In this document: positions 34,662 to 45,309 of the stretch, piece after piece | Layout of the letters: each line of letters starts with the position of its first letter | Position numbering within the stretch: the stretch's first letter is position 1 | Assembly: GCF_964340395.1 (NCBI RefSeq) | Contig: NC_135561.1 | Span: 19,995,240 to 20,059,239 of the forward strand | Length of the DNA stretch: 64,000 bases | Reading direction: 5' to 3' | From: Glandiceps talaboti | Taxonomy: Eukaryota > Hemichordata > Enteropneusta > Spengelidae | Notes under the pieces: model-generated | The model's input: only the letters and a program-made list of their open reading frames with translations | The model's database searches: none | What the model was told of the DNA's origin: nothing | Made by a program: the position numbers and the translations under genes

Positions 34662-34910
34662 TGCCACCACATCGATAGTTTGAAATGCAATTGGTTATTT
34701 CCCACTACTACCACCAGTGAATTGAGTGAAGGTACTAGATACAACAATACCTGTGTTTGTATCGAACTGGCAGGGCTCAAGGCCAGAACAGGCTCCCGAA
34801 GTCTAGATGGCCACACTCGATTCCGACATCGTCAGGACTGGAGTCAACTTCTCCACTCCACAACATTATTATCCCAAATACCTTACCCAACCGTTTTCAC
34901 ACAGTCATGT
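34662..34910 (+). mobile_element. SINE-family body, copy 3
   Basis: Same body as the 32570-32945 element on the opposite strand, through 'cccgaagtctagatg', 'cgtcaggactgg' and 'cccaaataccttaccca'. A C run at 34538-34549 and a 'gtgacccc' repeat lie just upstream (34530-34625). Confidence 0.65.
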
Positions 34911-35654
34911 GAGATCCATCCCTCTAGTGTCTAGATCCTGACATCACAACTGACAATTGAGTCAATGTGTGGTTGTCAGCAGCGATTTGATTCATACCTA
35001 GTCTAGCTCCTTACCATAACCCTAACCAATGTGAACGATTTTTCTTTCTCTCTGTCTGGTAATCAAACCAAACAGACACTCAGATAAAAGACCCCACCCC
35101 TCCATGGGTCTTCACATTCCAATCGGACATAACGAATTTTGCCCAATTTGACAATTTTTTTCAACCCGAACAAGCGGATAGAAAGAATACCCACCCCCCA
35201 TGATTGTGCAATCATCCATTACAACTGAGTTGATTAATTATATTATTTTTTTTTCCAGATTTGTGTATGGATGTTCCAAGGGACAACTCTCCCTTCGTTA
35301 GACTTTTGGAGATGATCTCTTGTGATAATCAATTATAACGATGTCATTATTTTCTCGCATGGCAACCATACTGTTGCAAGATACACTTCTACATGAATGC
35401 AAATATGTTTGAATCTGTTTTTAAAAAGAGAAGAAAGAAAAAATATCCGCATCACGTGTTAGTAATTAATACCACACGTGATATTTAGACTTTGTGCGGT
35501 CACACTTATATGCGTTTCGTACTATATGCTATAATGTAGTTACAGATAGCGTGTGACAGTTTTAATGTTTTGTAGAATGTTGCACACTTTATGTTTATCA
35601 ACTACAAGCCCTAGAGCTTTGCTTATGACAAATATCATTTTTCAATCAGGACAA
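34911..35654. other. No gene seen
   Basis: Mixed-composition spacer. 'atcacgtgttagtaattaataccacacgtgat' at about 35452-35482 is a short inverted repeat (ATCACGTG/CACGTGAT). Confidence 0.45.
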
Positions 35655-35974
<320 letters not shown>

Positions 35975-36004
35975 TTGCCTGAGTCAAGCACACATTAATT
36001 TTCA

Positions 36005-36300
36005 AAGGCGCTGAACAAGCCCCCAAAACGACGTTCAAAATGCCCACAAAACGATAAATCTAAAATCTCAATCCCAAATTCATCAAGAGTGGGTGACTGA
36101 CGTAGTTGAACACCTAGACTGTTCCAAATTATTGAGGCAGTGCATGTTATAACAGTACGATTTCAGTTTACACCCAATGATGCAGCGTAGTCCTTTATCA
36201 TTGGAGCGAAGTGTACAAGTACGAACAGCAGGTTTACTTCGGCACAGATCACATTCAATACGTAACTATAGTGTGGTATTGTTAACCTAATCATAGACGA
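36005..36300 (-). pseudogene. Extreme C-terminus of a non-LTR ORF2
   Basis: On the - strand: VRTCTLRSNDKGLRCI, then in another frame SIIWNSLGVQLRQSPTLDEF. 'WNSLP-x-x-LR-x-SPTL-x-x-F' is the usual last block of CR1/Rex/Jockey-type ORF2. A frameshift separates the blocks and no upstream domain is present. Confidence 0.65.
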
Positions 36301-36676
36301 ATTAATCAATGACAACTCAAGATGAACTTTAATTTATAGATAGATACCGGAAAAAATGAGATCAATGCTAGTCCAAGAGTTTTGAAAAGATACAAAAATA
36401 GTTTATCGTATCATAATTCGTCATATAATATTATACTTTATAAATATATAAAATAAAATCCATAAAAAAACATTGTTGTACTAATAAATAAATAAATAAG
36501 TCATATAAATATAAATATTTCTCACAATTAAAATTCACTTCAATGAAATCTTGTCTCCTAGTAGATAACCTGCAAAATAGAAACAACAGAAAAAAAGTGA
36601 TATTGTTAAATTGTATTTTCATATCACTGTTATAATCAGGTTCTATAATTATGGTTTATTTTAATTTCTTAATACG
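36301..36676. other. No gene seen
   Basis: Strongly AT-rich, with AAAT repeats near 36485-36500. Confidence 0.45.
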
Positions 36677-36887
36677 TGGTGGTGGTGGTGGTTGTGGTTG
36701 ATGTTGTTGTTGTTGTTGTTGTTTTTTTTTTTTGTTGTTGTTGTTGTTGTCCTTGTTGTTCTTGTTCTTGTTGTTGTTGTTGTTGTTGTTGTTGTTCTTC
36801 TTCTTCTTCTTCTTCTTCTTCTTCTTGTTCTTGTTGTTGTTGTTGTTGTTGTTGTTCTTCTTCTTCTTCTTCTTGTTCTTCTTGTTC

Positions 36888-36919
<32 letters not shown>

Positions 36920-36936
36920 CTTCTTCTTCTTCTTGT
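36677..36936. repeat. GTT/CTT trinucleotide compound microsatellite
   Basis: GGT units, then alternating blocks of GTT and CTT. All three + frames and the - frames remain open only because of the trinucleotide pattern (poly-Val/Leu/Phe/Cys/Ser/Asn/Lys). Confidence 0.95.
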
Positions 36937-37118
36937 TTACAGTTCCGAAATATAAGTCAATTTGTATTGTTATACTATTATATATTGTGATAGAAACTGA
37001 CGTCAAACAGTACACGTGTACTGTTATCAACTAGCTATGGCTTATAATCTGCATACATGTTGTACAACTTTATATAATTACCTCGTCATTTCATTTGAAT
37101 ACTACTTGATGATACAAT

Positions 37119-39013
37119 CTATTCAATTCTAGGTTTCTTGGCGCCCCTTTTCTCCTCAATTCCGTCACCATCACTGATAGTAGGAAAAACAGACATAATG
37201 TACGTCAGTGGAGTAAATTGGAGAAAGGTCTCGAAATGTGTGTTCTGAGAAATAAAACAAAACATAGCAACACAAAATATGACACGTGGTATGTAAATTG
37301 AAAAGTATACGCATAATATTCCAAAAGAAAAATTTCCTAATATTGAAACATCATCAATCAATAGTTTGATTACATGTAATTAAAAGGTATTAATTGTGTT
37401 TAACCACTATGTTCTCGAATCACTTTCTATAATAACATTTTAACATTTTTTAGGTGTTAACATTTATTTAGTGACAGTTAGGACCATATACTTAATGTAC
37501 AAATGGATATATTTTAAGTTCACATTGTTTTTTTAGGTAGAAACACACTAAAGTTGTTATATCAATTATTATATTAATTAAAACTCCTAAACAATTACAT
37601 TAATATCCATTTCTCATCTCCATGGCAACTATGGTCAATATTCTGTGAAGTAATAAGTGGCAAATCAATCTTCACTTACATTATTGTAGCTCGTTTCTTT
37701 GCTTCTGTTGGTATTCTCATTTCTGGCAACTTCTGATCATTAATGTTTATTGTATTGTCTTTGGGTGCACCACATAACAACTTTCGTTTAAGTGCATCAA
37801 ATACTGACTTCTTCGGCTTCTTTGCTAGTGTCCAAAATTGATGGATTAGTGTCTACTTTTTGAGGAGCGACTCCACCCATCAACTTTGCTCTCATTGTCG
37901 CAAATGCTGTCATTGGACGTTCTTTCTTTACAGGTTCGTTAGATGGGGTAGTTGCTTGCTTTGGATATTCTCAATATTGCAGGCTATTAGTTGCATTGTG
38001 TCATCATGTGGTATAAAAACTTGCATGTGTAGCTGTACACGTAACACATAAGAAATGAAATACATTGTACCTGGAAATTTACGTACATGATGGATCGACT
38101 CTAAAATCTGTGCCTCCATTGACCTGAACATGTGGAATTGCACACAAACATAGCCAATAGAAATACACTTTCAAAAAAATATAATGAATTGTATTGAATT
38201 GAATAACAGGCGGGGCACGACTTGAAATGATTTAAACTTTTGAAACCTTAAAATTAGTGATACTTTTATGATATAACTAAGTTGTGTTTTACTTCGAATG
38301 GAGCATTATGTTAACTCCATTTCTAATATTGTACTTTATAATTAGCTGAATTAATCTATAATGGTAATGGTTCATTCAAACTAAGAGATATCCTAGAACT
38401 TTTGGTTACTCAAATATGAATATTGTGCATGTCCATGAACAGACAATCATACTTCTCATAGGGTTCCTGTCTAAAGAGCTTTATACATGTGAAACAATGG
38501 ATTTGGGATGGCAATTTACCAGATACACTTAAAGTTACTGTAAATGTAAGAAGTAAAATTAACTATGCAGTGTGCTGTATTGTGCTTTGAGAATCTAGAG
38601 TGTCTTTTGCAAGCACAAGAAGAATGTTTCTTGTCAACAGATGTGGGGGGGGGGGGGGTATTTATCGGGGGGTGGGGGTGGGGGTGGATTGTTTTGTGGA
38701 TAAATCGCAAACTGATCGCTAGAAGTTATACAAGACAGCGTAATCTGTTATCGTAATCTACAATGTTTCGTCTACGATATTATGTTAAATTTCACTAACC
38801 CACTTATAACAAAAAATCTGGAGGATGAAAACAGTGTCATATTTAATTTGTGACACGGTGTACATAACTGTAGATCGATTTATCATCTTTTGTCAGTACA
38901 TCTTTCGATGTAGAGGCCAAAGAAAGACCTCTTTAAATGTACTCAATTTTTAAGTTACATTATAAAAACTTACCTGCAGGATACTTGGGAGGAATACTAG
39001 GAAATGACATCAT
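37119..39013 (-). CDS. Unidentified five-exon gene, ~173 residues, one apparent frameshift
   Basis: Exons in transcription order: 39013-38974 (ATG ATG start; donor gtaagt), 38537-38453 (acceptor ttcttacatttacag; donor gtatga), 38123-38071 (acceptor ccacatgttcag; donor gtacaa), 37969-37680 (weak acceptor gcaatattgag; donor gtaagt), 37173-37119 (acceptor tttttcctactatcag; stop TAG). Phases agree at every junction. The protein starts MMSFPSIPPKYPAVTLSVSG, has a short Cys pair (CFTC), then SMEAQILESIHHVRKFPE, a Lys/Pro-rich stretch, KKSVFDALKRKLL, and a basic tail EEKRGAKKPRIE that could be a nuclear localisation signal. Exon 4 is one base off: upstream of about 37825 one frame is open, downstream another, so either a sequencing/assembly error, a real frameshift or a misjudged border. 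I do not recognise the family. The start sits next to a CpG-richer region, as expected for a promoter. Confidence 0.55.
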
Positions 39014-39440
39014 GATTGACTTATTTGATAAGCTTGGATGCAGTATACAATACCTCGTCAACGAAGTTCGAATGTATACAGAACTTTACGCGCATCATTG
39101 TGCGCATAACATTGGTTTCCAAGGAGCGATAACGCGTGGTTTCTATGCACTCGCTAGTCTTGCTGCTAGACGTTCGGGCTTTCTTTCGATGCTATAACTA
39201 TAAGCGAACGAAGTTCGCATGTGAGGGCCTGCCTCGGATGTTCCATCCTCGATAGCGTTGTTCGGCTGTGTGTCGTATTTTATCGGAAGAACATCCGAGG
39301 GCTAGCTGATAGACTATGCACTCGCGTGCTGTGGCGTGAGCGACTTTTATTCGATCACGTGATGTTCGATCGTCTTTGGCGATTGTTCGATCGTTTATCA
39401 TATCCGCATCATAATTTCGTCTATGGCGGTGCTGTTCAGT
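39014..39440. promoter_or_regulatory. CpG-richer region, likely promoter / 5' UTR of the - strand gene
   Basis: By eye this stretch has many more CG dinucleotides than the flanks (cgcg, gatcg, cgaacgaagttcg). It also has an inverted pair CTCGGATGTT/AACATCCGAG (about 39232-39297). It begins directly upstream of the proposed - strand ATG at 39013. It could also serve a + strand transcript, but I found no convincing + exon leaving it. Confidence 0.45.
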
Positions 39441-39489
39441 AACAAAACAGGCTTGAATATTCGACTAGTTTCGTGGTACAGACAAATCA

Positions 39490-39690
39490 TCGAGTCTGTA
39501 GAACACTCACCCTCCTGAGTTTAGGGGTGAAAGGTTACTCCAATGTCTGTGGTGGATTCGAACCCATTACGGCTAATCCTGAGCCGCGGAGACCGTATCA
39601 AACCATGTTTCGATATGTAGGGCAGGGTTTATTTTCTTTCACCCCCAAACTCAGGGTGAGTACTCAGCCGTGTCTAACTCACAGACCGAG
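39490..39690. mobile_element. ~200-bp foldback element
   Basis: Inner arms 39506-39533 and 39636-39660 are reverse complements (shared GAGTTTxGGGGTGAAAG and CTCACCCT). An outer pair 'gagtctgt' / 'acagaccgag' extends the stem. The loop contains GGATTCGAACC, the complement of a pol III B box, so a tRNA-like ancestry is possible. Confidence 0.6.
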
Positions 39691-39825
39691 TGCAACAGAG
39701 CCCTCTCCCGTCGTTCAAACTAAATGCATTTCTGTAGAAAGTGATGTTGAATTGTTGTGTGTATTCATCTGCATGAAATGAAAATCCCTGGGAGCAATTC
39801 AGACATGACGGGACATGAGAGAGAT

Positions 39826-39905
39826 CTACTGCCACCACATTGATAGATTAAAAAATCGTTGATTGCTTCCCACTACACCTCAGTTAGTTTGAGTGAATAT
39901 ATTAA
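39826..39905 (+). mobile_element. SINE-family fragment, copy 4
   Basis: 'tgccaccacattgatag' and 'ttgcttcccactac' match the start of the body seen at 34662; the copy is truncated after about 80 bases. Confidence 0.5.
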
Positions 39906-40785
39906 ACAGTTGAGATGTCGTAGCAGTGGGACTTGAAAATGGTGACAGTGGTGGGATATGACAATTACAAAATAATCCAAAGTTGGATAATACAATGAAT
40001 TCAAGTGAAACGGAACCTCCCCTAATTCCATTTTCTGAAAGGTGCCCCTCCTTTAAGCGATTTAATAGTGAACCCCCCCCCCCCCCTCCGTCGCATCAGT
40101 GCAGTAAGGTCGCAATTTTGCCCCATCACTGTGACAGCAATTTTTTTCCTTTTGTCAGTCCTGCATCAAATTTTTTTTCTCGGTTACCAATTTTGCAATG
40201 TGCGGTTCATAACTATACCTACATGTCACTGATTCACAACTAACTTGTTCTGTGTAAGTAGCAATTCACAATCCATGCTTCTTAGCTGGTAAAGAAAATC
40301 CACGAGGAGCTGACTGATCACTTGGCTAATTGACCTTTAAACCAATTTATTATTACCAAACAAAATAATCAAGTTTGAACCAACCTTATAAAATGCTTCC
40401 ACTTATTAACAAACTTGATCTAACAACCCACAATTCTTTTTCCCCCCGAAATCTTCCAAGCTCCCCCCCCCCCGGATATCAAATGGTCCACCCCTAACAA
40501 CCCACAGTTGGTTACATGGTAAACGCAATGTCATACACTTATTTAATATTGATAGTGTCAGGAATCCCCTTCCCTTTATTACTAACGGCCCTTTTCAGGG
40601 CCACAACATCCTCCAAAAAGAGAACTACCAAACCACTAAACTATAGTTTCAACAATTAAAGTCTTGAGAATAATCTCCCGATATGGATAGAAGAAATTTT
40701 TCAAGACAAAAACAACACCTTGGTAAATTATAAATAAATCCAAGAGAAAATACAAACGGTGGTTTTCCTCTAGTAGCCTCTGTTT
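39906..40785. other. No gene seen; C-rich tracts
   Basis: C runs at about 40072-40086 and 40463-40474 in 'aacccccc' contexts like those at 34535 and 43265. No gene. Confidence 0.4.
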
Positions 40786-40930
40786 GTAGATGTCTACAAA
40801 CAAACATGTGGTTGTAGTATGGGCACACCAGCTTCTCCAGAGATAGCTGACATCGCATTCCACAAACTCTCATTATTGAAACATACATGGATAAAATATC
40901 ACTTTGGACATGTTTCAGATAATATGTTAT
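40786..40930 (+). pseudogene. Reverse-transcriptase fragment (Penelope- or DIRS-like)
   Basis: The + frame reads VYKQTCGCSMGTPASPEIAD followed by IAFHKL. 'YKQT-x-G-x-x-MG-(T/S)-P-x-SP-x-x-AD' is the conserved palm block just upstream of the YxDD box in Penelope-like and some other reverse transcriptases. The YxDD box is not seen afterwards, and an AATAC microsatellite follows about 45 bases on. Remnant. Confidence 0.5.
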
Positions 40931-40974
40931 CTTTATTACTTAACAACATGCTGTGGAAAGCATGGTATAGTAAA

Positions 40975-41098
40975 CACAATACAATACAATACAATACAAT
41001 ACAATACAATACAATACAATACAATACAATACAATACAATACAATACAATACAATACAATACAATACAATACAATACAATGCAATACAAAAATACAAT
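40975..41098. repeat. AATAC pentanucleotide microsatellite
   Basis: About 23 units of ACAAT, interrupted only near 41081-41090. Its open frames on both strands are repeat artefacts. Confidence 0.95.
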
Positions 41099-41222
41099 AC
41101 ACATTTTCATAGATGCATGTCATATTCATGCTATTCCGTGGCACACAAACTGAACTCAATATTCTGAGTGAAAAGATAAATGAAATGCAACTAACATTAA
41201 CATTATAATTTGTTTTCTCTAG

Positions 41223-41428
41223 GCGAGTACTTGTCAATACATTCTGCCAAATCTTTGAGATGTGACAGTGACTCCATTCATAACAACCCAAATAGTATGG
41301 GGTCATCGCATGCGGGCGCTAATCTGTTGACATTTTCCTCATGGCTCAAACGCCGCGCGCGAAGAGGACGACTGGCGACTCATGATCCGAATGAAATTTC
41401 AACGATTGCAGTATTCACATTAATCTAG
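41223..41428 (+). CDS. Possible terminal coding exon, unidentified
   Basis: After an acceptor 'tgttttctctag' (ends 41222), a frame is open for about 67 codons to TAG at 41426-41428. The sequence is balanced and non-repetitive: Ser-rich (SSHAGANLLTFSS) then WLKRRARRGRLATHDPNE. The segment is CpG-richer than its neighbours (cgccgcgcgcg), as coding exons can be in AT-rich DNA. A donor-like gaag|gtaagc at 41560 leaves room for a spliced 3' UTR. No upstream partner exon was identified. Confidence 0.4.
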
Positions 41429-41700
41429 CTGTAGACCCTCGAGTAGTTCTGCTCACTTTGAACTCTAGACCACATTCAGATATCACCGTTGGTGCTGTCA
41501 CCCTCTGCTTTTTGTTCACCAACCTGACTTTATCCGAGGCTATCACATGACATTGGAAGGTAAGCGTTTCAATGCTACCATGGATCTATTATTGAGATAA
41601 CAGATCCTTGATACTATAAAGTAATGTCTTGCTAACAACAGCTACCGTCTCTGTGTGGAAGATAAAACGCCAGAATCGACTCCCGGTCTAATGATCGATA

Positions 41701-42092
41701 CTACAAGCGCAGACATCAGACTGTTGACGAACAACACTTGTTTGTAACAAGAACGTAAACAATTGAATTGGATTAATAGCACTAATGGCACAACATGGTG
41801 GAATAGCAGAGACTTGTATTACATTTCATGGTTTGATTAGAACAGTTTTATAGCCTCTTTGCATGTACATAAATTGCCAGGGGAACTTCAAATTTGTTTG
41901 TGGACGTGAACTGTTATGTAAAGAGGCCATACAGCTGTTCTACCTTGTCAAATGATAGAATGTAAATTGTTATACTTGTCTTGCTGTATTTCAAACAAGC
42001 TTTGTCAAGAGTTATTAATCCAATTCAATTGTTTACGTTTCCTGTTTATAATATGTTTCTTTCGTCAACGGTCTGATGTCTGCGCGTGTATA
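41701..42092. mobile_element. Long foldback with ~80-bp arms
   Basis: Arms 41701-41780 and 42013-42092 share GCGCAGACATCAGAC, GTTGACGAA, and ACGTAAACAATTGAATTGG in inverted orientation. Weaker complementarity continues inward (TAGAACAG and GCCTCTTT), so nearly the whole 390 bases can fold. No coding content. Confidence 0.75.
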
Positions 42093-42557
42093 TACGTGGA
42101 GCTATTCTCGGGAAGGACACACGATGGAGCTACATGGTCAATACATACTAGTAGATCTATGGTCATACATGTACTGTCTTTCATGGTCATACTGTGGCAG
42201 TACCCACTTCGTTTACTGACACTAATGTCCCCAGAGTCTGACTGTCCCCTTCTGTTTTTAAATACAATGTACCTCCTCCGACTGTAAGTTTAATGTTCTA
42301 GTACAACAGTAAGATCAATCTGGTAACAGCACTAAATTAATATTTCTAATATAATGATAGACACAGTCATTTTCTTAGTTATCGATCGGCTAAACGTATC
42401 AGGTAAGGTAGTCAAGTCTTTCATATTGCAGCTTTGTGAAAATAGAATTTTCATCTTCTTTTTATCAATTCAATTTTCTTCAATATTTCTCAATATAGAT
42501 TTTCTGTCATAATGCTACGTTACTCTTTATTTTTTCATGCCCAAAGTTTTTTTTTGT

Positions 42558-42711
<154 letters not shown>

Positions 42712-42788
42712 ATTGTTGTGAAGAGTAAGACTTTATAAGAAGAAAGTACATCCAAATCATAAATCATGTACATAAAAAAGAAGCCAAA

Positions 42789-43194
42789 TTATGTTGGAAT
42801 ATTAATGGCCTGACCAAAAAAATTATCAGATTATATATTTTCAGAATTCATCTCCTTTCATGATTTTATTTGTTTACAGGAAACTTGTTTGAATAGTGAC
42901 AGTATTATTAATTTACCAAGTAGTTTAGAATCATATGAATTTATACGCTCAGATAGAATAGGTGGTAGATTCAAGAATAAAAACAGAGGTGGTGTTGCTG
43001 TCATGTATAAATCTGTTTACAGAAAATATCTTACTAGGATAACAGATTGTTCAAATAATTTCATTTGGTATAAGGTTGACAAAAAAATATTGTCTTCAGA
43101 AAATGATCTCGTCATAAGTTGCATCTATATACATGTACATAACATCCAGAAAATTCACAATATTACCAAAATAGTGACTTGTTTGAATAAGTAA
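42789..43194 (+). pseudogene. Non-LTR retrotransposon endonuclease fragment
   Basis: + strand: WNINGLTKK, then after a one-base slip in an A run SDYIFSEFISFHDFICLQET followed by CLNSD, then GGRFKNKNRGGVAVMYK. The first motif carries the conserved Asn and the QET motif the catalytic Glu of APE-type endonucleases of LINE ORF2; 'GGVAV' is the next conserved block. The domain breaks off at TAA (43192-43194) before the His-containing C-terminal motifs. Truncated, inactive remnant. Confidence 0.75.
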
Positions 43195-43370
43195 GGGAGC
43201 GATCAGTTTTTATGGCCGGGGGTGGGCCGGTGACTTTTTGTTCATGTTGTACTTAAAAATAGTGACCCCCCCCCCCCCCCCCCGCAATTCATTCACAAAA
43301 CAATCCACCCCACTCTGACAAATAAAACAAACAGAATGACCCCCCCCCCTTCTGTTGACAAGAAACACTC
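43192..43370 (+). mobile_element. Dispersed end motif with C-rich tracts (copy 2)
   Basis: Begins 'taagggagcgatcagttttt', then tatggcc, as at 29464 in reverse. It is followed by 'gtgacccccc' and a C run at about 43265-43283, and a second near 43340. Similar 'agtgacccc' tracts occur near 34530 and 40070. Confidence 0.4.
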
Positions 43371-44083
43371 TTTTTGTTCTTAGTAAGTAAGTAAAGTGAA
43401 CTCAAGACTCTTAATACAAAATGTAATAGACCCTCTATTACATTTAGCATGCCACCTTTGGAATAGAATGTGTTTAGTCTGGCTATTGAGATTGGCTTTG
43501 CTATAGTTTTTATTTGAATTTTGAGGGATGCACTAACTTATAGTATCTTTTCCTGGACACTGGAGCAAAGCTTCTTAGTGCTACCACACTGACTACATGG
43601 ACAGACACTCAATCATCCCACATCGAGACCATAAATGAATTGACAATATACTGTGGATATTCTTGAAATGGGTAGACTATAATGCAAATATTTTGTACTA
43701 AGATTTAATTCATGAATTGATTTGTAGCTGACAGTGCAGACAATGACATCTTGAGATGTGACAACTTGCTATAGATAATAAGTTCACTAATTATTAATTC
43801 ATAAAAGGTAAGAGGTTCTTATTTATACAGCAGAACTATTGTAACTCTATAGATATGGTGCTTCAACAACAGACAGTGCCACAGAAGACATTAGATCAGA
43901 AACAAATGCTACTTGGACAGACTGACGAACCCATGTAGCTTTTTTTTATAGGCCTTCTATGGAGTATAATCTATTTTACCATGAAATAACATTGTTTAAC
44001 TTTTTTGCTGCATTTTGTGAATATTAAAATAACATGGATGATTTATTTTATTGATAATTTTCACAATTCTGCTTAAATAACAG
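43371..44083 (+). other. Upstream region of the zinc-finger gene
   Basis: No coding exon. It ends in a usable acceptor (cttaaataacag, ends 44083), so a 5' UTR intron of the zinc-finger gene probably lies here. Confidence 0.4.
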
Positions 44084-44109
44084 ATATCAGAGTCTTGGAT
44101 GTGTGAGAA

Positions 44110-45309
44110 ATGGAAACATCTGAAGTTAAGAAAGACTGTTCTACAAACCACCATCTAATCTACAATCATAATGAAAATGATGTGTTGTTTAACGTAGATT
44201 CATCTTGCTGTCCAAACCAACCCATCCGAGTCAAAGTTGAAAAAGAGACTTGGGATATAGAAAAGGTGACAGTTAAACAAGAAGATGTTGCAAAGGATGG
44301 GAACTATTATGATGACACAAGACAAGATTTGACAAATATACATTATCACTCCAATGAACTCATGCCAGTAAGCATTGACACCATTTTGAAGGTAGATGCT
44401 GGAAATATTTTGTCCATTGACACAGTAAAGGAAGATGTACAAGTAAAGATAGAAGATGGTGTAACACCAGATGATAATGACATTGACATTGCACACAACT
44501 ATTGGAAAGTAACAAAGGAGGACTCAAGAAAAGATGGACTTCAGTGTACTACACAAATTGTGAATAGCAAGGCAGCTAAACAACTAAAAACAGAAGTAGA
44601 CTCAGACAATAACTTGTCCACACTAGTACAAGAAGACTTGGTGAATGGTCCTGAAAATCCCTTTCCTATTATGATAGAGCAAGTAGATTTCATGTGTACT
44701 CAAATACAGGAAGATGATCATGGGAATGTGAATGACTGTCACACCAATGACTGTACTAGTACAGGAATGACACATGAAAGTTATTACAGAAATCAAAAAG
44801 AATGTAATGAACCACCTATTTGTCTGAATAATGCATACAAAGTACACCAAGAGATCGCAGAAAATGAAAAACAACTCAAATACAAGATTAATATGTCTGG
44901 TACAAGTCTGACTAATAACAGTGATCAGAATAAATCTGTAACTGGTAAAAATACCAAAAGGCCGTTTCTTTGCGAGGTGTGTGACAAATGCTTTCCTAAT
45001 AATGGCACTCTGGCAAGACATAGAAGAATCCACACAAATGAAAGACCATTTGTATGTAAGGAGTGTGACAGAGGGTTTATTCGAAGTTACAATCTGAAGA
45101 GGCACATGAGAGTCCACACAAATGAAAGACTATTTGTATGTAAAGAGTGTGACAAGGGATATATTGATATTGGCAAACTGGCAAGACATAGAAGAATCCA
45201 CACAAATGAAAGACCATTTGTATGTAAAGAGTGTGAGAGAGGGTTTATTCGAAGTTACAATCTGAAGAGGCACATGAGAGTCCACACAAATGAAAGACCA
45301 TGTCTATGA
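44110..45309 (+). CDS. C2H2 zinc-finger protein, 399 residues, four fingers
   Basis: A single long open frame with a good start context (gaaATGG). Residues 1-283 are acidic and low in hydrophobics, with four SUMO-acceptor-type motifs: VKVE (Lys42), VKQE (Lys56), VKIE (Lys113) and LKTE (Lys160). Residues 284-395 are four contiguous 28-residue fingers of the form C-x2-C-x12-H-x3-H, joined by HTNERPF, a variant of the usual TGEKP linker. Fingers 2 and 4 share the same helix sequence (RSYNLKRH), so they would bind similar base triplets; fingers 1 and 3 differ. By family it is a nuclear DNA-binding regulator; target unknown. It ends RPCL followed by TGA at 45307, exactly where a fifth finger's first Cys should be. 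The same frame continues as finger sequence beyond the stop, so the protein looks shortened. The 5' UTR exon was not identified. Confidence 0.85.
   Translation: METSEVKKDCSTNHHLIYNHNENDVLFNVDSSCCPNQPIRVKVEKETWDIEKVTVKQEDVAKDGNYYDDTRQDLTNIHYHSNELMPVSIDTILKVDAGNILSIDTVKEDVQVKIEDGVTPDDNDIDIAHNYWKVTKEDSRKDGLQCTTQIVNSKAAKQLKTEVDSDNNLSTLVQEDLVNGPENPFPIMIEQVDFMCTQIQEDDHGNVNDCHTNDCTSTGMTHESYYRNQKECNEPPICLNNAYKVHQEIAENEKQLKYKINMSGTSLTNNSDQNKSVTGKNTKRPFLCEVCDKCFPNNGTLARHRRIHTNERPFVCKECDRGFIRSYNLKRHMRVHTNERLFVCKECDKGYIDIGKLARHRRIHTNERPFVCKECERGFIRSYNLKRHMRVHTNERPCL

Noticed and set aside
34331-34816. 161-codon - strand frame
   Set aside because: Runs antisense through a SINE copy and a C-rich repeat; no domain, and codon use follows the repeat.
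36656-37034. Poly-Asn/Lys, poly-Leu/Val and poly-Cys/Ser frames
   Set aside because: Trinucleotide GTT/CTT repeat read in several frames.
38937-39197. 86-codon + strand frame
   Set aside because: Overlaps exon 1 and promoter of the - strand gene; no splice context or domain on the + strand.
40819-41306. Frames of 87-135 codons on both strands across the AATAC repeat
   Set aside because: Pentanucleotide repeat artefacts, except the short RT motif at the 5' edge, which is listed.
45307-45309. Selenocysteine reading of the TGA
   Set aside because: The next zinc ligand is also lost, the tail has further frameshifts, and I saw no SECIS-like hairpin; decay is simpler.
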